Positions 16,422-25,134 are shown, counted from the stretch's first letter. The stretch: 64,000 bases of DNA from Enhydrobacter aerosaccus (GCA_903915535.1 CAIWTJ010000043.1:1-64000), one strand, 5' to 3'. Notes: a model not told the origin generated them from the sequence alone. Translations and numbers: made by a program.

Positions 16422-17488
16422 GGCACGGGATAGATCAGCGTGTCGGCGACGGCCCAGCCGAGCTTCATCTCGCTGCCCGGCGCCGGCAAACCATGCGGAA
16501 GATCGGCCGTCTCGGCCATCAACTGGTCACCGCCGGTCGTCTCGAAATGGAGTTGTACCTTGGCGCCCTGAAAGACGGCGTCGCGCAGCTTCGCGGTGAC
16601 GGCAAAATCGCCGGGCCGGTCGACGGTGATGCGCTCCGGCCGGACCGCCAGCATCACCGGCGCGCCCGAGACGAAGTTGCCCGGCGCGACGAGGCGCCCA
16701 AACGATGTCTCGACCGTGACGAGGCCGTCCTGCGTGCCGACGACTTTTCCGCTCAGTCGTGACGAAAGCCCGACGAACTCCAGGGCGAAAGCCGTCGCGG
16801 GCTTGCGGTAGATCGCCTCCGGCGTGTCGAGCTGCTCGATCCCGCCCTTGTTCATGACGGCGATGCGATCGGACATGGTGAGCGCCTCGTCCTGGTCGTG
16901 CGTGACGAAAACCGAGGTCGTGCCCAGTTCGCGTAGCAGGCGGCGCAGGTCGATCTGCATGCCCTCGCGCAGCTTGCGGTCGAGGGCGGAGAAGGGCTCG
17001 TCGAGCAGCAGCAGCTTAGGCCGCACCGCCAGCGCGCGTGCGACCGCGACGCGCTGTTGCTGGCCGCCCGAGAGGGCGCGCACGGAGCGGTCGGCGAAGT
17101 CGGAGAGATGCACGAGCTCGAGGAAGCGCTTCACGGCCGACGCGGTTTCGGTCGAACCGCGCCGACGCGCCTTCAGGCCGAAGGCGACGTTCTCCGCAAC
17201 GGTGAGATGCGGGAAGAGGGCGTAGTTCTGGAACACGACGCCGACGTCGCGCTTGTGCGGCGGTAAGGCCGTGATGTCCTGGCCGTCGAGTTTCACCGTG
17301 CCGCGATCGACTCCCAGCAGGCCGGCGACGATGCGCAGCAAGGTGGTCTTGCCGCAGCCCGAGGGACCGAGCAGGGACACGAATTCGCCCTGGCCGACGC
17401 CGAGATCGACGCCGTCGAGCACAGTCGCGGCCCCGAAGGACTTGGTGGCGCCCGAGACGTCGAGGAAATTCACGTGGCCCGCCGCCAC
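16418..17488 (-). CDS. ABC transporter ATP-binding protein, PotA-like
   Basis: ATPase of 356 residues. Walker A is GPSGCGKT (41-48), then a Q-loop VFQNYALFPHLTV, signature LSGGQQQR (about 143-150), Walker B LLLLDEP and a switch His in VTHDQDEAL. A C-terminal TOBE domain follows from about residue 270. This is the polyamine/iron/thiamine-type importer class. One base separates it from the binding-protein gene upstream. It energises the 14773-18536 importer. Confidence 0.95.
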   Translation of the reverse strand: MAAGHVNFLDVSGATKSFGAATVLDGVDLGVGQGEFVSLLGPSGCGKTTLLRIVAGLLGVDRGTVKLDGQDITALPPHKRDVGVVFQNYALFPHLTVAENVAFGLKARRRGSTETASAVKRFLELVHLSDFADRSVRALSGGQQQRVAVARALAVRPKLLLLDEPFSALDRKLREGMQIDLRRLLRELGTTSVFVTHDQDEALTMSDRIAVMNKGGIEQLDTPEAIYRKPATAFALEFVGLSSRLSGKVVGTQDGLVTVETSFGRLVAPGNFVSGAPVMLAVRPERITVDRPGDFAVTAKLRDAVFQGAKVQLHFETTGGDQLMAETADLPHGLPAPGSEMKLGWAVADTLIYPVP

Positions 17489-17489
17489 G

Positions 17490-18536
17490 TTACATCGCCA
17501 TCTCGCGGTCCCAGCGCTTGACCCATTCGCCGCGTTCCTTGGCGACGAAGGCCCAGTCGAGATTGTGCACCTTCACGTCGGCGGCGAGGCCGAGCGGCGC
17601 CTTGGCCGATGCATTCGAGGGGAAGGCGAAGGTCTCGGGCTGCAGTTTGTCCTGCATTTCGGCGCCCAGCATCATGTCGATGAACTGCAGCGCCATCTCC
17701 TTGTTCGGGCCGCCCTTGACCAGGCAGATGCCGGCCGGGCCGACGAAGATGCCTTCCTTCGGCGCCGCCATCTTCATGGGCGACTCCTTCTCCTTCGGAA
17801 TCACGTTCGAGGAGAACATGCTGGGGATCGCCCAGGCTTCGCCCTGCTCGAGCAGGTTCAGCGCCTGAGGGATCTGCGTGTAGATCGTGAGCAGGTTGGG
17901 CTTCAGGGTCTTGATCTTCTTGAAGCCGGCGTCGATCTCGTACTGCGCCTTGTCGATCGGCTTGCCGCTCTCGAGGGCGGCGGCCATCACGAGGTTGGCC
18001 ACGCCCTCGGTGTTCTGCAGCGAGGGGATCACAAGACGTCCCTTGAACTTCGCCTCATAGCAGTCGGCCCAGGCCGGGAAGCCGGCCGGCAGCGACTTCG
18101 TATTGTAGGCGACGCCCTGCCAGGGCTGCAGGTAGTTGGCCCACATGCCGTCCATCTGCACGGTGCCCGGCCGCAGCTTGGCGAGATTGGGTACCATGGC
18201 GGGAGTCATCTTCTCGAGCAGGCCTTCCTGCACCGCCGGGATCATCACCGGATCGTCCATCATGACGGCGGAGAGATACTGCTTGTCCTTGTTCTTCTGC
18301 ATCTTCTCGAGGTTCACCAGCGAGCGGCTGCCCTCGTAGACGATCTTGGTCTTGTACTTGGCCTCGAAGGCCTGGCTCACCGTGCCGTTCATCCACGGCG
18401 CGAAGCCCGCGGCGCCGCCGATGACCAGTTCCTTGGCCTGGGCGCGCACGATCGATGGGAAGCCGCCCAGCGCCGCGACGGCACCAGTGGTGGCCAACAG
18501 GCGACGACGCGAGAACTTCGTGAGACTATTCGGCAT
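17490..18536 (-). CDS. ABC transporter substrate-binding protein, polyamine-type, Tat-like signal
   Basis: Extracellular solute-binding protein of 348 residues. The leader contains a twin-arginine-like SRRRLLATTGAVAALGG and a cleavage site near VRAQA (about residue 33). The mature part shows the spermidine/putrescine-type features GVAYNTKSLPAGFPAW, TEGVANLVMAAALESG and KEGIFVGPAGICLVKGGPN. A GGGGGAG ribosome site precedes ATG 18536. It is the first gene of the operon that continues into an amidohydrolase, a racemase-like protein and a PuuE-like protein, so the ligand is probably a nitrogen-containing small molecule rather than a classical polyamine. It is divergent from the oxygenase gene with 57 bases between starts. 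Confidence 0.9.
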   Translation of the reverse strand: MPNSLTKFSRRRLLATTGAVAALGGFPSIVRAQAKELVIGGAAGFAPWMNGTVSQAFEAKYKTKIVYEGSRSLVNLEKMQKNKDKQYLSAVMMDDPVMIPAVQEGLLEKMTPAMVPNLAKLRPGTVQMDGMWANYLQPWQGVAYNTKSLPAGFPAWADCYEAKFKGRLVIPSLQNTEGVANLVMAAALESGKPIDKAQYEIDAGFKKIKTLKPNLLTIYTQIPQALNLLEQGEAWAIPSMFSSNVIPKEKESPMKMAAPKEGIFVGPAGICLVKGGPNKEMALQFIDMMLGAEMQDKLQPETFAFPSNASAKAPLGLAADVKVHNLDWAFVAKERGEWVKRWDREMAM

Positions 18537-18593
18537 GGCTGCGATCTCCCCCTGCACCATTTTCCACACCCGAGACGTGCAATCGGTGTGCCA

Positions 18594-19541
18594 ATGATTC
18601 CTGTCCTCGACTATTCGCAGTCCGACGAGGTGCTGGCGCCACGCCTGTGGAAGGCGTTCCGGGAAATCGGCTTCGTCGCTCTTGCGGGACATGGCGTGCC
18701 GGCGGCAACGACCGATGCGCTTTATCAGGCGGCCAACGCCTTCTTCGACATGCCGGCGGCGCTGAAGAAGCAAGTGGCACGGCCGCGCCCCGATCAAAAC
18801 CGGGGATACATCGCCTACGGTGAGGAGACTTTGGCGCGTCTCGGCGGCCAGCAGACGCCTCCCGATCATAAGGAGATCTTCTCGATCGGCCCCTTCGATC
18901 TGCCCGACGACACTTACTATACGTCTCCGGCAGCCTACCCGTCCTTCGCGCCGAACCTGTGGCCCGCGATGCCGGCCTGCCTGCAGCCGGCGATGCGCGC
19001 CTACTGGCACGCAGTGACGAAAGTCGCGCGACGGACGCTCGGGATTTGCGCCATCGCCCTCGGGCTTCCGGCCGAATACTTCGCGCCACTCACCGACCGG
19101 CACATCAGCATGCTGCGGCTGATCAGCTACCCGCCGTACGAGAGACCGCCGGAAGCGGGCCAGCTGCGCGCCGGGGTGCACACCGATCTCAACATGCTCA
19201 CGTTCGTCCATGCCAATTCGGATACCGGCGGTCTCGAAGTGCGCGCCCGTGACGACACATGGTTGGCGCCACCGGCTTCATCCGATCTTCTCGTCGTGAA
19301 TGTCGGCGATATCCTGATGCGCTGGACCAACGATCTCTGGATCTCGACGCCGCATCGCGTGGCCAACCCGCCGGAGGGCTGGCGCCAGCGCCGCATCTCC
19401 GTTCCGTTCTTCTTCCAGGCCAACTACGACACGATCGTGGAATGCCTCGCGCCCTGTCTTGCGGCGGGAGAGGCTCCCAAATATCCCCCCGTCAGTGTCG
19501 GTGCTTATCGCGCCGAGCGCTTCGCGAAGACGGCGGGCTAG
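18594..19541 (+). CDS. 2-oxoglutarate/Fe(II)-dependent oxygenase, isopenicillin N synthase family
   Basis: Oxygenase of 315 residues. The N-terminal IPNS-type segment IPVLDY...AFREIGFVALAGHGVP and the jelly-roll core are present. The iron ligands are complete: His196 and Asp198 (GVHTDLN) and His254 (STPHRVANPP). The 2-oxoglutarate carboxylate anchor is Arg267 (RRISVPFFF). Relatives hydroxylate or cyclise small molecules. I chose ATG 18594; GTG 18588 is an in-frame alternative. It diverges from the ABC importer operon, so it may act on the same imported compound and share control with it. Confidence 0.92.
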   Translation: MIPVLDYSQSDEVLAPRLWKAFREIGFVALAGHGVPAATTDALYQAANAFFDMPAALKKQVARPRPDQNRGYIAYGEETLARLGGQQTPPDHKEIFSIGPFDLPDDTYYTSPAAYPSFAPNLWPAMPACLQPAMRAYWHAVTKVARRTLGICAIALGLPAEYFAPLTDRHISMLRLISYPPYERPPEAGQLRAGVHTDLNMLTFVHANSDTGGLEVRARDDTWLAPPASSDLLVVNVGDILMRWTNDLWISTPHRVANPPEGWRQRRISVPFFFQANYDTIVECLAPCLAAGEAPKYPPVSVGAYRAERFAKTAG

Positions 19542-19571
19542 CGTCGATTCTGGAAGGTCGAGCCCGCAATA

Positions 19572-19681
19572 CCTCATCCTGAGGAGCGCTCGCAGAGCGC
19601 GTCTCGAAGGATGGGAACGAGCATCTCTGCTGTTGCCGACCCTTCGAGACGCATCGCTGCGCGATGCTCCTCAGGGTGAGG
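19572..19681. repeat. REP-like palindromic element (long imperfect hairpin)
   Basis: The left arm contains CCTCATCCTGAGGAGC and GTCTCGAAGG. The right arm contains CCTTCGAGAC and GCTCCTCAGGGTGAGG. The outer 16 bases pair with one mismatch and the inner ten pair perfectly, with short secondary hairpins inside each arm (GCTCGCAGAGC; GCATCGCTGCGCGATGC). This sequence type is a familiar dispersed intergenic repeat in Bradyrhizobium-like genomes. It lies between convergent genes and probably also acts as a bidirectional terminator. It fills most of the 19542-19706 gap, which holds no gene. Confidence 0.8.
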
Positions 19682-19706
19682 CGGTGCTGTTGATGCGGAA
19701 CGCCTT

Positions 19707-20300
19707 CTAGCGCTCGCCCTTCAGCTTCGCCACTTCTTCTTCCAGCTCCTTGATGCGCTCGATCAGCTTGTTCACGGACGGCGCAATCTCGGCTTCGGTG
19801 TAGCGCGGCACGATGTGCTGACGGCAGTTGATGTCGTAGGCCTCGATCCTGAACACGATCGCGCGCTGGGGCTTGGCCTTGTAGGTCGGATCGACCAGCC
19901 GCTCCATCAGGGCGAGGTCGCCTTCGACCACGCGCGCGCGGCCCCACAGCTTCACGCGCTGCTGGCTGGCGAAGTGCAGGATGAAGATGTGGGCCCGGTC
20001 GTTCTCCTTGAGATGACCGAGCGTGATGTACTGGCGGTTGCCGGCGAAGTCGGCGAAGGCGAGTTCGGTGGGGCCGATCGACTTCAGGAAGCCGGGTGGC
20101 CCGCCACGATGTTGGATATAGGGGCGTCCGTCGGCGGTGGCGGTCGCAAAAAAGAAGGTGTCGATCGCGTCGAGGAACTGGCGGAGGTCGGGCGTGAGCT
20201 CCGATTGCCATTCGCGGCCCTCGAACATTTCGCGTGATCCGAGACGCGTCTGTTCCGCTTTCACCGAGGGCGAGAACAGCACGTCTTCGGATGAGCTCAT
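19707..20300 (-). CDS. Pyridoxamine 5'-phosphate oxidase-like flavin-binding protein
   Basis: Split-barrel protein of 197 residues. The PNPOx-type core (about 40-165) has FFFATATADGRPYIQHRGGPPGF and the RQYITLGHL strand, normally used to bind FMN or a related flavin. A charged C-terminal helix (about 170-197, KLIERIKELEEEVAKLK) looks like a short coiled coil and could mediate oligomerisation. The ATG lies one base after the stop of the DUF815 gene, so the two are probably co-transcribed. The substrate is unknown. Confidence 0.85.
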   Translation of the reverse strand: MSSSEDVLFSPSVKAEQTRLGSREMFEGREWQSELTPDLRQFLDAIDTFFFATATADGRPYIQHRGGPPGFLKSIGPTELAFADFAGNRQYITLGHLKENDRAHIFILHFASQQRVKLWGRARVVEGDLALMERLVDPTYKAKPQRAIVFRIEAYDINCRQHIVPRYTEAEIAPSVNKLIERIKELEEEVAKLKGER

Positions 20301-20301
20301 C

Positions 20302-21180
20302 TCAGTCCAGCCTCTTCCCCAGTTCGCCCGCGATTTCCTGGACGAATTGCCAGGCGACGCGGCCGGAGCGCGAGCCGCGCGTGATCGACCATTCGACCGC
20401 GCGCTTGCGCAGCTCCTCGTCCGACATGCCGAGCTTGTAGTGCTTGGCGTAGGCCTCGATCATGGCGAAGAAGGTGTCCTGGTCGGCATTGTGGAAACCA
20501 AGCCACAGCCCGAAGCGATCCGACAGCGAGACTTTCTCTTCCACCGCCTCAGAAGGATTGATGGCGGTCGAGCGCTCGTTCTCGATCATGTCGCGCGGCA
20601 TCAGGTGGCGGCGGTTCGACGTGGCGTAGAACACGACGTTCTCGGGACGGCCCTCGATGCCGCCGTCGAGCACGGCCTTCAGCGACTTGTAGGCGGCGTC
20701 CTGCCCGTCGAAGGAAAGGTCGTCGCAGAACACGATGAAGCGCCGTTTGGTCTCGCGCACCTTGCCGAGCAGCGCCGGGAGCGAGGGGATGTCCTCGCGG
20801 TGGATCTCGACCAGCGCCAGCGGTCCGGGCGGGCCGCCGACCTCGCGGTTCACCTGGGCGTGGGCCGCCTTGACGATCGAACTCTTGCCCGCGCCACGCG
20901 CGCCCCACAGCAGGGCGTTGTTGGCCGGCAGACCCTTCGCAAAGCGGCGGGTATTCTCGAGCAGGGTCTCTTTCTGGCGGTCGATACCCTGCAGCAGGGC
21001 TAGATCGACCCGGTTCACTCTGGTGACGGCTTCCAGGCGATGGCCGCCAAGATGAGAGGGGCCCGCGTGCCAGACGTAGGCCTCGGCTCCATTGATGTCG
21101 GCGCTGGGCGGGGCGGGCGGGGCCAGCCGGTCGAGGGCTTCGGCGATGCGTGAAAGCGTGGCTTTAAGGTCTTGATCCAT
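20302..21180 (-). CDS. DUF815 family AAA-like ATPase
   Basis: ATP-binding protein of 292 residues. Walker A is GARGAGKSS (93-101). A Walker B-like FIVFCDDLSF lies near 145-154. DUF815 hallmarks follow: ATSNRRHLMPRDM, EEKVSLSDRFGLWLGF, and a C-terminal WSITRGSRSGRVAWQF. The cellular role of DUF815 proteins is unsettled. ATG 21180 is chosen because the residues of a longer frame to 21246 are not family-like. It diverges from yajC across a 161-base gap, a common alphaproteobacterial arrangement as far as I recall. Confidence 0.9.
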   Translation of the reverse strand: MDQDLKATLSRIAEALDRLAPPAPPSADINGAEAYVWHAGPSHLGGHRLEAVTRVNRVDLALLQGIDRQKETLLENTRRFAKGLPANNALLWGARGAGKSSIVKAAHAQVNREVGGPPGPLALVEIHREDIPSLPALLGKVRETKRRFIVFCDDLSFDGQDAAYKSLKAVLDGGIEGRPENVVFYATSNRRHLMPRDMIENERSTAINPSEAVEEKVSLSDRFGLWLGFHNADQDTFFAMIEAYAKHYKLGMSDEELRKRAVEWSITRGSRSGRVAWQFVQEIAGELGKRLD

Positions 21181-21240
21181 CGGGGCCTGAAGGAGCGCAA
21201 AGGCTCGAAAAGGGGGCGACCATATCGCCCAGAGCCTGCG

Positions 21241-21268
21241 TTGCAAAGCTGTTGCGGGCGGCTATAGT
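21241..21268 (+). promoter_or_regulatory. Probable sigma-70 promoter for yajC-secD-secF
   Basis: TTGCAA and TATAGT are separated by 16 bases. Transcription would begin near 21275 and leave a leader of roughly 67 bases before yajC. Confidence 0.5.
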
Positions 21269-21293
21269 CCCGCCGCTTTTCACAAGGCGCGCG

Positions 21294-21314
21294 CTTGGCC
21301 GCCTGGCGGCCAAG
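21294..21314 (+). promoter_or_regulatory. Leader hairpin upstream of yajC
   Basis: CTTGGCCGCC, one base, GGCGGCCAAG is a near-perfect palindrome inside the predicted leader, 27 bases before the yajC start. It could be a regulatory hairpin or an operator. No ligand-binding riboswitch fold is recognised. Confidence 0.4.
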
Positions 21315-21341
21315 ACACTTAGAAAGAATCGGAGCGAGATC

Positions 21342-21779
21342 ATGTTTATTTCCCAGGCTTGGGCCCAGGGCGCTGGCGCGGCGACCGAGAATCCCATGTT
21401 CCAGACGCTCATCCCGATGCTCATGATCGGCGTCGTCTTCTACTTCCTGCTGATCCGGCCGCAACAGGCCAAGATCAAGGCCCAGAAGGAGATGCTGAGC
21501 GGCGTGAAGCGCGGCGATCGCGTGGTCACCGGCGGCGGCATCATCGGCTTGGTCACCAAGGTGATCGGCGAGAACGAACTGCAGGTGGAACTCGCAGAGG
21601 GCGTGCGCGTACGCATCATCAAGCAGACCATCACCGACATCCTGACCCGCGGCGAGTCCGTGCGCGGCGCCAAGGAAGGCGAAGAGGAAGAGAAGCCGAT
21701 GCTGCCGCAGCCCGACGCCAACGCGGCGCCCGCGCGCAAGAGCCTGCTCGCCTCCCTGTTCGGCGGCGGCAAGAAATAA
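21342..21779 (+). CDS. yajC: Preprotein translocase subunit YajC
   Basis: Small SecDF-associated membrane protein of 145 residues. After a short N-terminal segment (MFISQAWAQ) a single helix (about 20-42, FQTLIPMLMIGVVFYFLLIRPQQ) leads to the conserved cytoplasmic part (KRGDRVVTGGGIIG). The tail after residue 110 is acidic then Ala-rich and longer than in E. coli. ATG 21342 follows the ribosome site GGAGCGAG. It heads the yajC-secD-secF operon. Confidence 0.95.
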   Translation: MFISQAWAQGAGAATENPMFQTLIPMLMIGVVFYFLLIRPQQAKIKAQKEMLSGVKRGDRVVTGGGIIGLVTKVIGENELQVELAEGVRVRIIKQTITDILTRGESVRGAKEGEEEEKPMLPQPDANAAPARKSLLASLFGGGKK

Positions 21780-21839
21780 CGCCTCGTGAGCCTATCTGGC
21801 GCTCCTATATATAAGACTGAACAATCGAGTTAGGACGGG

Positions 21840-23513
21840 ATGCTCAACCTTCCGCGCTGGCAGACCACCGCCATCATCATCGTCACCCTGCTGGCCGGGC
21901 TCCTGGCGTTGCCGAATCTGCTGCCGGCTTCGGTGCTCGGCGTGCTGCCTTCCTGGTACCAGGCAAGCCGCATCAACCTCGGCCTCGATCTGCGCGGCGG
22001 TGCGCATTTCCTGCTCGAGGCCGACCTGCGCGGCGTGATGAACGAGCGCCTGACCAACTTGTCCGATTCCGTGCGCGGCGAGATGCGCAAGCAGCAGGTC
22101 GCCTACAAGTCGGTCGACATCGAGGCCGGCAGGGCAGTCGTCGTGGTGCTGCGCGAGGAGGCCCAGCGCCCCAAGGCGCTCGAGGGTGTGCGCAACATCG
22201 ATCCGACGCTGGTCGTCACCGGCGCCGGCGACACGCTGCGCATCGGCTACAACGACTTGAACCTCATGCAGAAGCGCAAGGAAGTGATCGACCAGTCGAT
22301 CGAGATCCTGCGCCGCCGCGTCGACGAGACCGGCACGATCGAGCCCACCATCGTGCGCCAGGGCGACGACCGCATTCTGCTGCAGATGCCGGGCATCAAG
22401 GACACTACCGAGCTCAAGCGCAAGATCAACCAGACCGCCAAGCTCACTTTCCATCTGGTCGACGAGAACGTGGCCGCCACCGGCCAGAACATCCCGGCGG
22501 TGCTGCCGCCCACCACTTTCCTCGTGCCGACGCGCGAAGGCATGGCGGCGTTTCGCGCCGCCGATCCCAAGAAGTTCGAGGAGATCCAGAGTTCCAACCC
22601 GAAGCTGACGGCGGAGCAGATCTGCCGCCGCTACCAGCCGCCGTGCCTGCCGGTCTTCAAGCGCGTGGTCGTGGGCGGCGAGGATCTCGACGACGCCAAG
22701 TCGAGCTTCGAGAACCAGCAGCAGGGCGGCCGCCCGATCATCACGTTCACTTTCAACAGCCAGGGCGGGCGCGCCTTCTGCGCCGCCACGCGCGCCAACC
22801 TCGGCAAGCGCCTGGCCATCCAGCTCGACAACGAGATCATCAGCGCGCCGGTCGTGCAGAGCGCGATCTGCGGCGGCAGCGGCATCATCACCGGCCAGTT
22901 CACCACGCAGCAGACGCAGGAACAGGCGCTGCTGCTGCGCTCGGGCGCGCTGCCGGCCACCCTCACCATCATCGAGGAGCGCACCGTCGGTGCCGACCTT
23001 GGCGCCGACGCGATCCATGCCGGCACGGTGGCGGCACTGGTCGGCACGGCGTTCGTCATCCTGTTCATGCTGATCAGCTACGGCCCGGTGTTCGGCGGTT
23101 TCGCCTCGCTCGCCATGATGGTCAACATGCTCCTGGTCTTCGCCGGCATGTCGGTGCTGGGCGCCTCGCTCACCCTGCCGGGCATCGCGGGCCTCGTGCT
23201 GACCGTCGGCATGTCGGTCGACTCCAACGTGCTGATCTACGAGCGCGTGCGCGAGGAGAGGACCAACGGCCGCTCCGCCTTCTCGGCGCTCGCCACCGGC
23301 TACGAGAAGGCGCTGACCGCGGTCATCGACTCGAATCTTACCGCGCTGATCGCCGGCGTCCTGCTGTTCGGCTTCGGCGCCGGTCCGATCCGCGGCTTCG
23401 CGACCTCGCTGTCGCTCGGCCTGCTCACCCATCTGTTCACCGCCACCATCTTCACCCGCATGATCCTCTCGATCTGGGTGCGTTGGCGCCGGCCGACCGA
23501 ATTGCCGATCTGA
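21840..23513 (+). CDS. secD: Protein translocase subunit SecD
   Basis: RND-type membrane protein of 557 residues that uses the proton gradient to complete protein export together with SecF and YajC. The first helix (about 10-28) is followed by INLGLDLRGGAHFLLEAD, the periplasmic P1 domain, and a C-terminal six-helix bundle containing GLVLTVGMSVDSNVLIYERVREE. The 60-base gap after yajC includes a TATATATAAG stretch that may add a weak promoter, and TTAGGACGGG as ribosome site before ATG 21840. Confidence 0.97.
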   Translation: MLNLPRWQTTAIIIVTLLAGLLALPNLLPASVLGVLPSWYQASRINLGLDLRGGAHFLLEADLRGVMNERLTNLSDSVRGEMRKQQVAYKSVDIEAGRAVVVVLREEAQRPKALEGVRNIDPTLVVTGAGDTLRIGYNDLNLMQKRKEVIDQSIEILRRRVDETGTIEPTIVRQGDDRILLQMPGIKDTTELKRKINQTAKLTFHLVDENVAATGQNIPAVLPPTTFLVPTREGMAAFRAADPKKFEEIQSSNPKLTAEQICRRYQPPCLPVFKRVVVGGEDLDDAKSSFENQQQGGRPIITFTFNSQGGRAFCAATRANLGKRLAIQLDNEIISAPVVQSAICGGSGIITGQFTTQQTQEQALLLRSGALPATLTIIEERTVGADLGADAIHAGTVAALVGTAFVILFMLISYGPVFGGFASLAMMVNMLLVFAGMSVLGASLTLPGIAGLVLTVGMSVDSNVLIYERVREERTNGRSAFSALATGYEKALTAVIDSNLTALIAGVLLFGFGAGPIRGFATSLSLGLLTHLFTATIFTRMILSIWVRWRRPTELPI

Positions 23514-23520
23514 GGCCGCC

Positions 23521-24696
23521 ATGTTGTGGAGAGCCCATCACCTTCTGTCGCACCGGACGTCGTTCGACTTCCTCGGCAAGCGCAGGATCGCCCTGATCGC
23601 CTCGACGGTGATCAACATCCTGTCGATCGTCGGCGTGTTCACGCTGGGCCTGAATTTCGGCATCGACTTCGAGGGCGGCATCGCCATCCAGGTGCGCGCC
23701 AAGCAGGGCGACATCCATCTCGACAACCTGCGCGCCACGACCGGCAGCCTGGGCGTCGGCGAAGTCACCTTGCAGGAATTCGGCGACAACAAGAGCGCGC
23801 TGGTGCGTGTGCAGCGTCAGGAAGGCAATGCGGCCTGCGTGGCCCATGCCGACCAGGTGATGAAGAAGCGCGCAGGCGCCGGCTGGAGCGTGGTTCCAGG
23901 CGCCGGCGATACCGGCGACGTTACCTTCACCGCGCCCGGCGCGCTCGATTCGAACGGCTGGCGCGAGGCCGTGAGCACGGTCGGCCTCACCCTGCAGGAT
24001 CGCCAGTTGCCGCGCGCCAACACGAACAGTGCCAAGATCGACATGACGCACGACCAGCGCGCCGAATGGTGCCAGCAGGTCGCGATCAAGCTGGTCGAGG
24101 ATGCGATCGGCGGGCAGTACGAATTGCGCGGGACCGAATCGGTCGGTCCCAAGATCGGCGAAGAGCTGATGCACAGCGGCGTGATCGCCGTGCTCGCGAC
24201 CCTGGGCGCGATCGTGATCTACGTCTGGCTGCGCTTCGAGTGGCAGTTCGGTGTCGCCGCTCTCGTGGCGCTGCTGCACGACGTGATCTCGACGATGGGC
24301 CTGTTCGTCCTGCTGCGTCTCGATTTCAGCCTGACAGCGCTCGCCGCCGTGCTGACGATCGCCGGCTATTCGATCAACGACACCGTCGTGATCTTCGACC
24401 GCGTGCGCGAGAACATGCGCCGTTATCGCAAGATGAGCCTGATCGAGCTCCTTAACTTCAGCGTCAACGAGACCCTGTCGCGTACGCTGATGACTTCCGG
24501 CACCGTGTTCGTGGCGGTGCTGGCGCTGGTCCTGTTTGGCGGACCGGTGCTCTACAGCTTCTCCGTTGCCATGCTGTGGGGCGTGATCGTGGGCACCTAT
24601 TCCTCGATCTGGGTCGCGTCGGCCATGCTGGTTTACCTGAAGCTCCGGCCCGAGCAGTTCCGCGCCAAGGCCGAGGACGCCCAGGCGAAGGCCTGA
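23521..24696 (+). CDS. secF: Protein translocase subunit SecF with an enlarged periplasmic domain
   Basis: SecD partner of 391 residues. The N-terminal FDFLGKRRIALIASTVIN helix, GLNFGIDFEGG, the SVGPKIGEEL motif and IAGYSINDTVVIFDRVRENMR are all present. SVGPKIG falls at about residue 207, some 80 residues later than in E. coli SecF (323 residues in total). The periplasmic head (about 45-205) is therefore clearly longer than usual. The C-terminal membrane bundle looks normal. It starts seven bases after secD. Confidence 0.95.
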   Translation: MLWRAHHLLSHRTSFDFLGKRRIALIASTVINILSIVGVFTLGLNFGIDFEGGIAIQVRAKQGDIHLDNLRATTGSLGVGEVTLQEFGDNKSALVRVQRQEGNAACVAHADQVMKKRAGAGWSVVPGAGDTGDVTFTAPGALDSNGWREAVSTVGLTLQDRQLPRANTNSAKIDMTHDQRAEWCQQVAIKLVEDAIGGQYELRGTESVGPKIGEELMHSGVIAVLATLGAIVIYVWLRFEWQFGVAALVALLHDVISTMGLFVLLRLDFSLTALAAVLTIAGYSINDTVVIFDRVRENMRRYRKMSLIELLNFSVNETLSRTLMTSGTVFVAVLALVLFGGPVLYSFSVAMLWGVIVGTYSSIWVASAMLVYLKLRPEQFRAKAEDAQAKA

Positions 24697-24708
24697 GGGA
24701 GGGGCGGC

Positions 24709-25107
24709 GTGACGCCCGGTCCGATCGACGACAAGTCCCTGCCGACGCCCGATCCCGCGTCGGTCCAGATCGTCCGCAGCTACGGCCCCGGCCGCTTCCT
24801 GATCAGCGAACGCGAATGGCGTGAACCGGTGCTGGTCACGCCGTCCGCCACCGCGCCGCTCCCCATCGCGCGCGCCGAGGACATCACGCCGGAGACGCTC
24901 GCGTTCCTGAAGACGCTGCCGGTGCCGACAGAGCTGCTCGTCGTGGGCTGCGGGGCGAAGGCGGTGTTCGTGCCGCCGGCACAGCGCGCGCTGCTGAAGG
25001 CGGCGGGCCTCGGCCTCGAGGTGGTCGACACCGGCTCGGCCTGCCGCATCTACAACGTGCTGGTGGCCGAAGGCCGCCGGGTCGCGGCGGCGCTGATTCC
25101 GCTTTAA
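24709..25107 (+). CDS. Mth938-like domain protein (NDUFAF3-type)
   Basis: Protein of 132 residues with the Mth938/DUF498 fold: VRSYGPGRFLISEREW at the start, VLVTPSATAPLP, then PTELLVVGCG and LEVVDTGSACRIYNVLVAEGRRVAAALIPL. The mitochondrial relative NDUFAF3 is a respiratory complex I assembly factor; the bacterial role is not established. The start is GTG 24709 with GAGGGAGGGG just upstream, 12 bases after secF. The linkage to secDF and to the NDUFAF6-like gene at 26635 is notable. Confidence 0.88.
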   Translation: MTPGPIDDKSLPTPDPASVQIVRSYGPGRFLISEREWREPVLVTPSATAPLPIARAEDITPETLAFLKTLPVPTELLVVGCGAKAVFVPPAQRALLKAAGLGLEVVDTGSACRIYNVLVAEGRRVAAALIPL

Positions 25108-25110
25108 CTT

Positions 25111-25134
25111 CCCTCCCCCGTCTTCGGGGGAGGG
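25111..25134 (+). terminator. Strong hairpin after the sec operon
   Basis: CCCTCCCCCG, TCTT, CGGGGGAGGG is a perfect 10-bp GC-rich stem between the Mth938-like gene and the LysE gene. No T run follows, so it may be a processing or partial terminator rather than a full intrinsic one. Confidence 0.6.
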
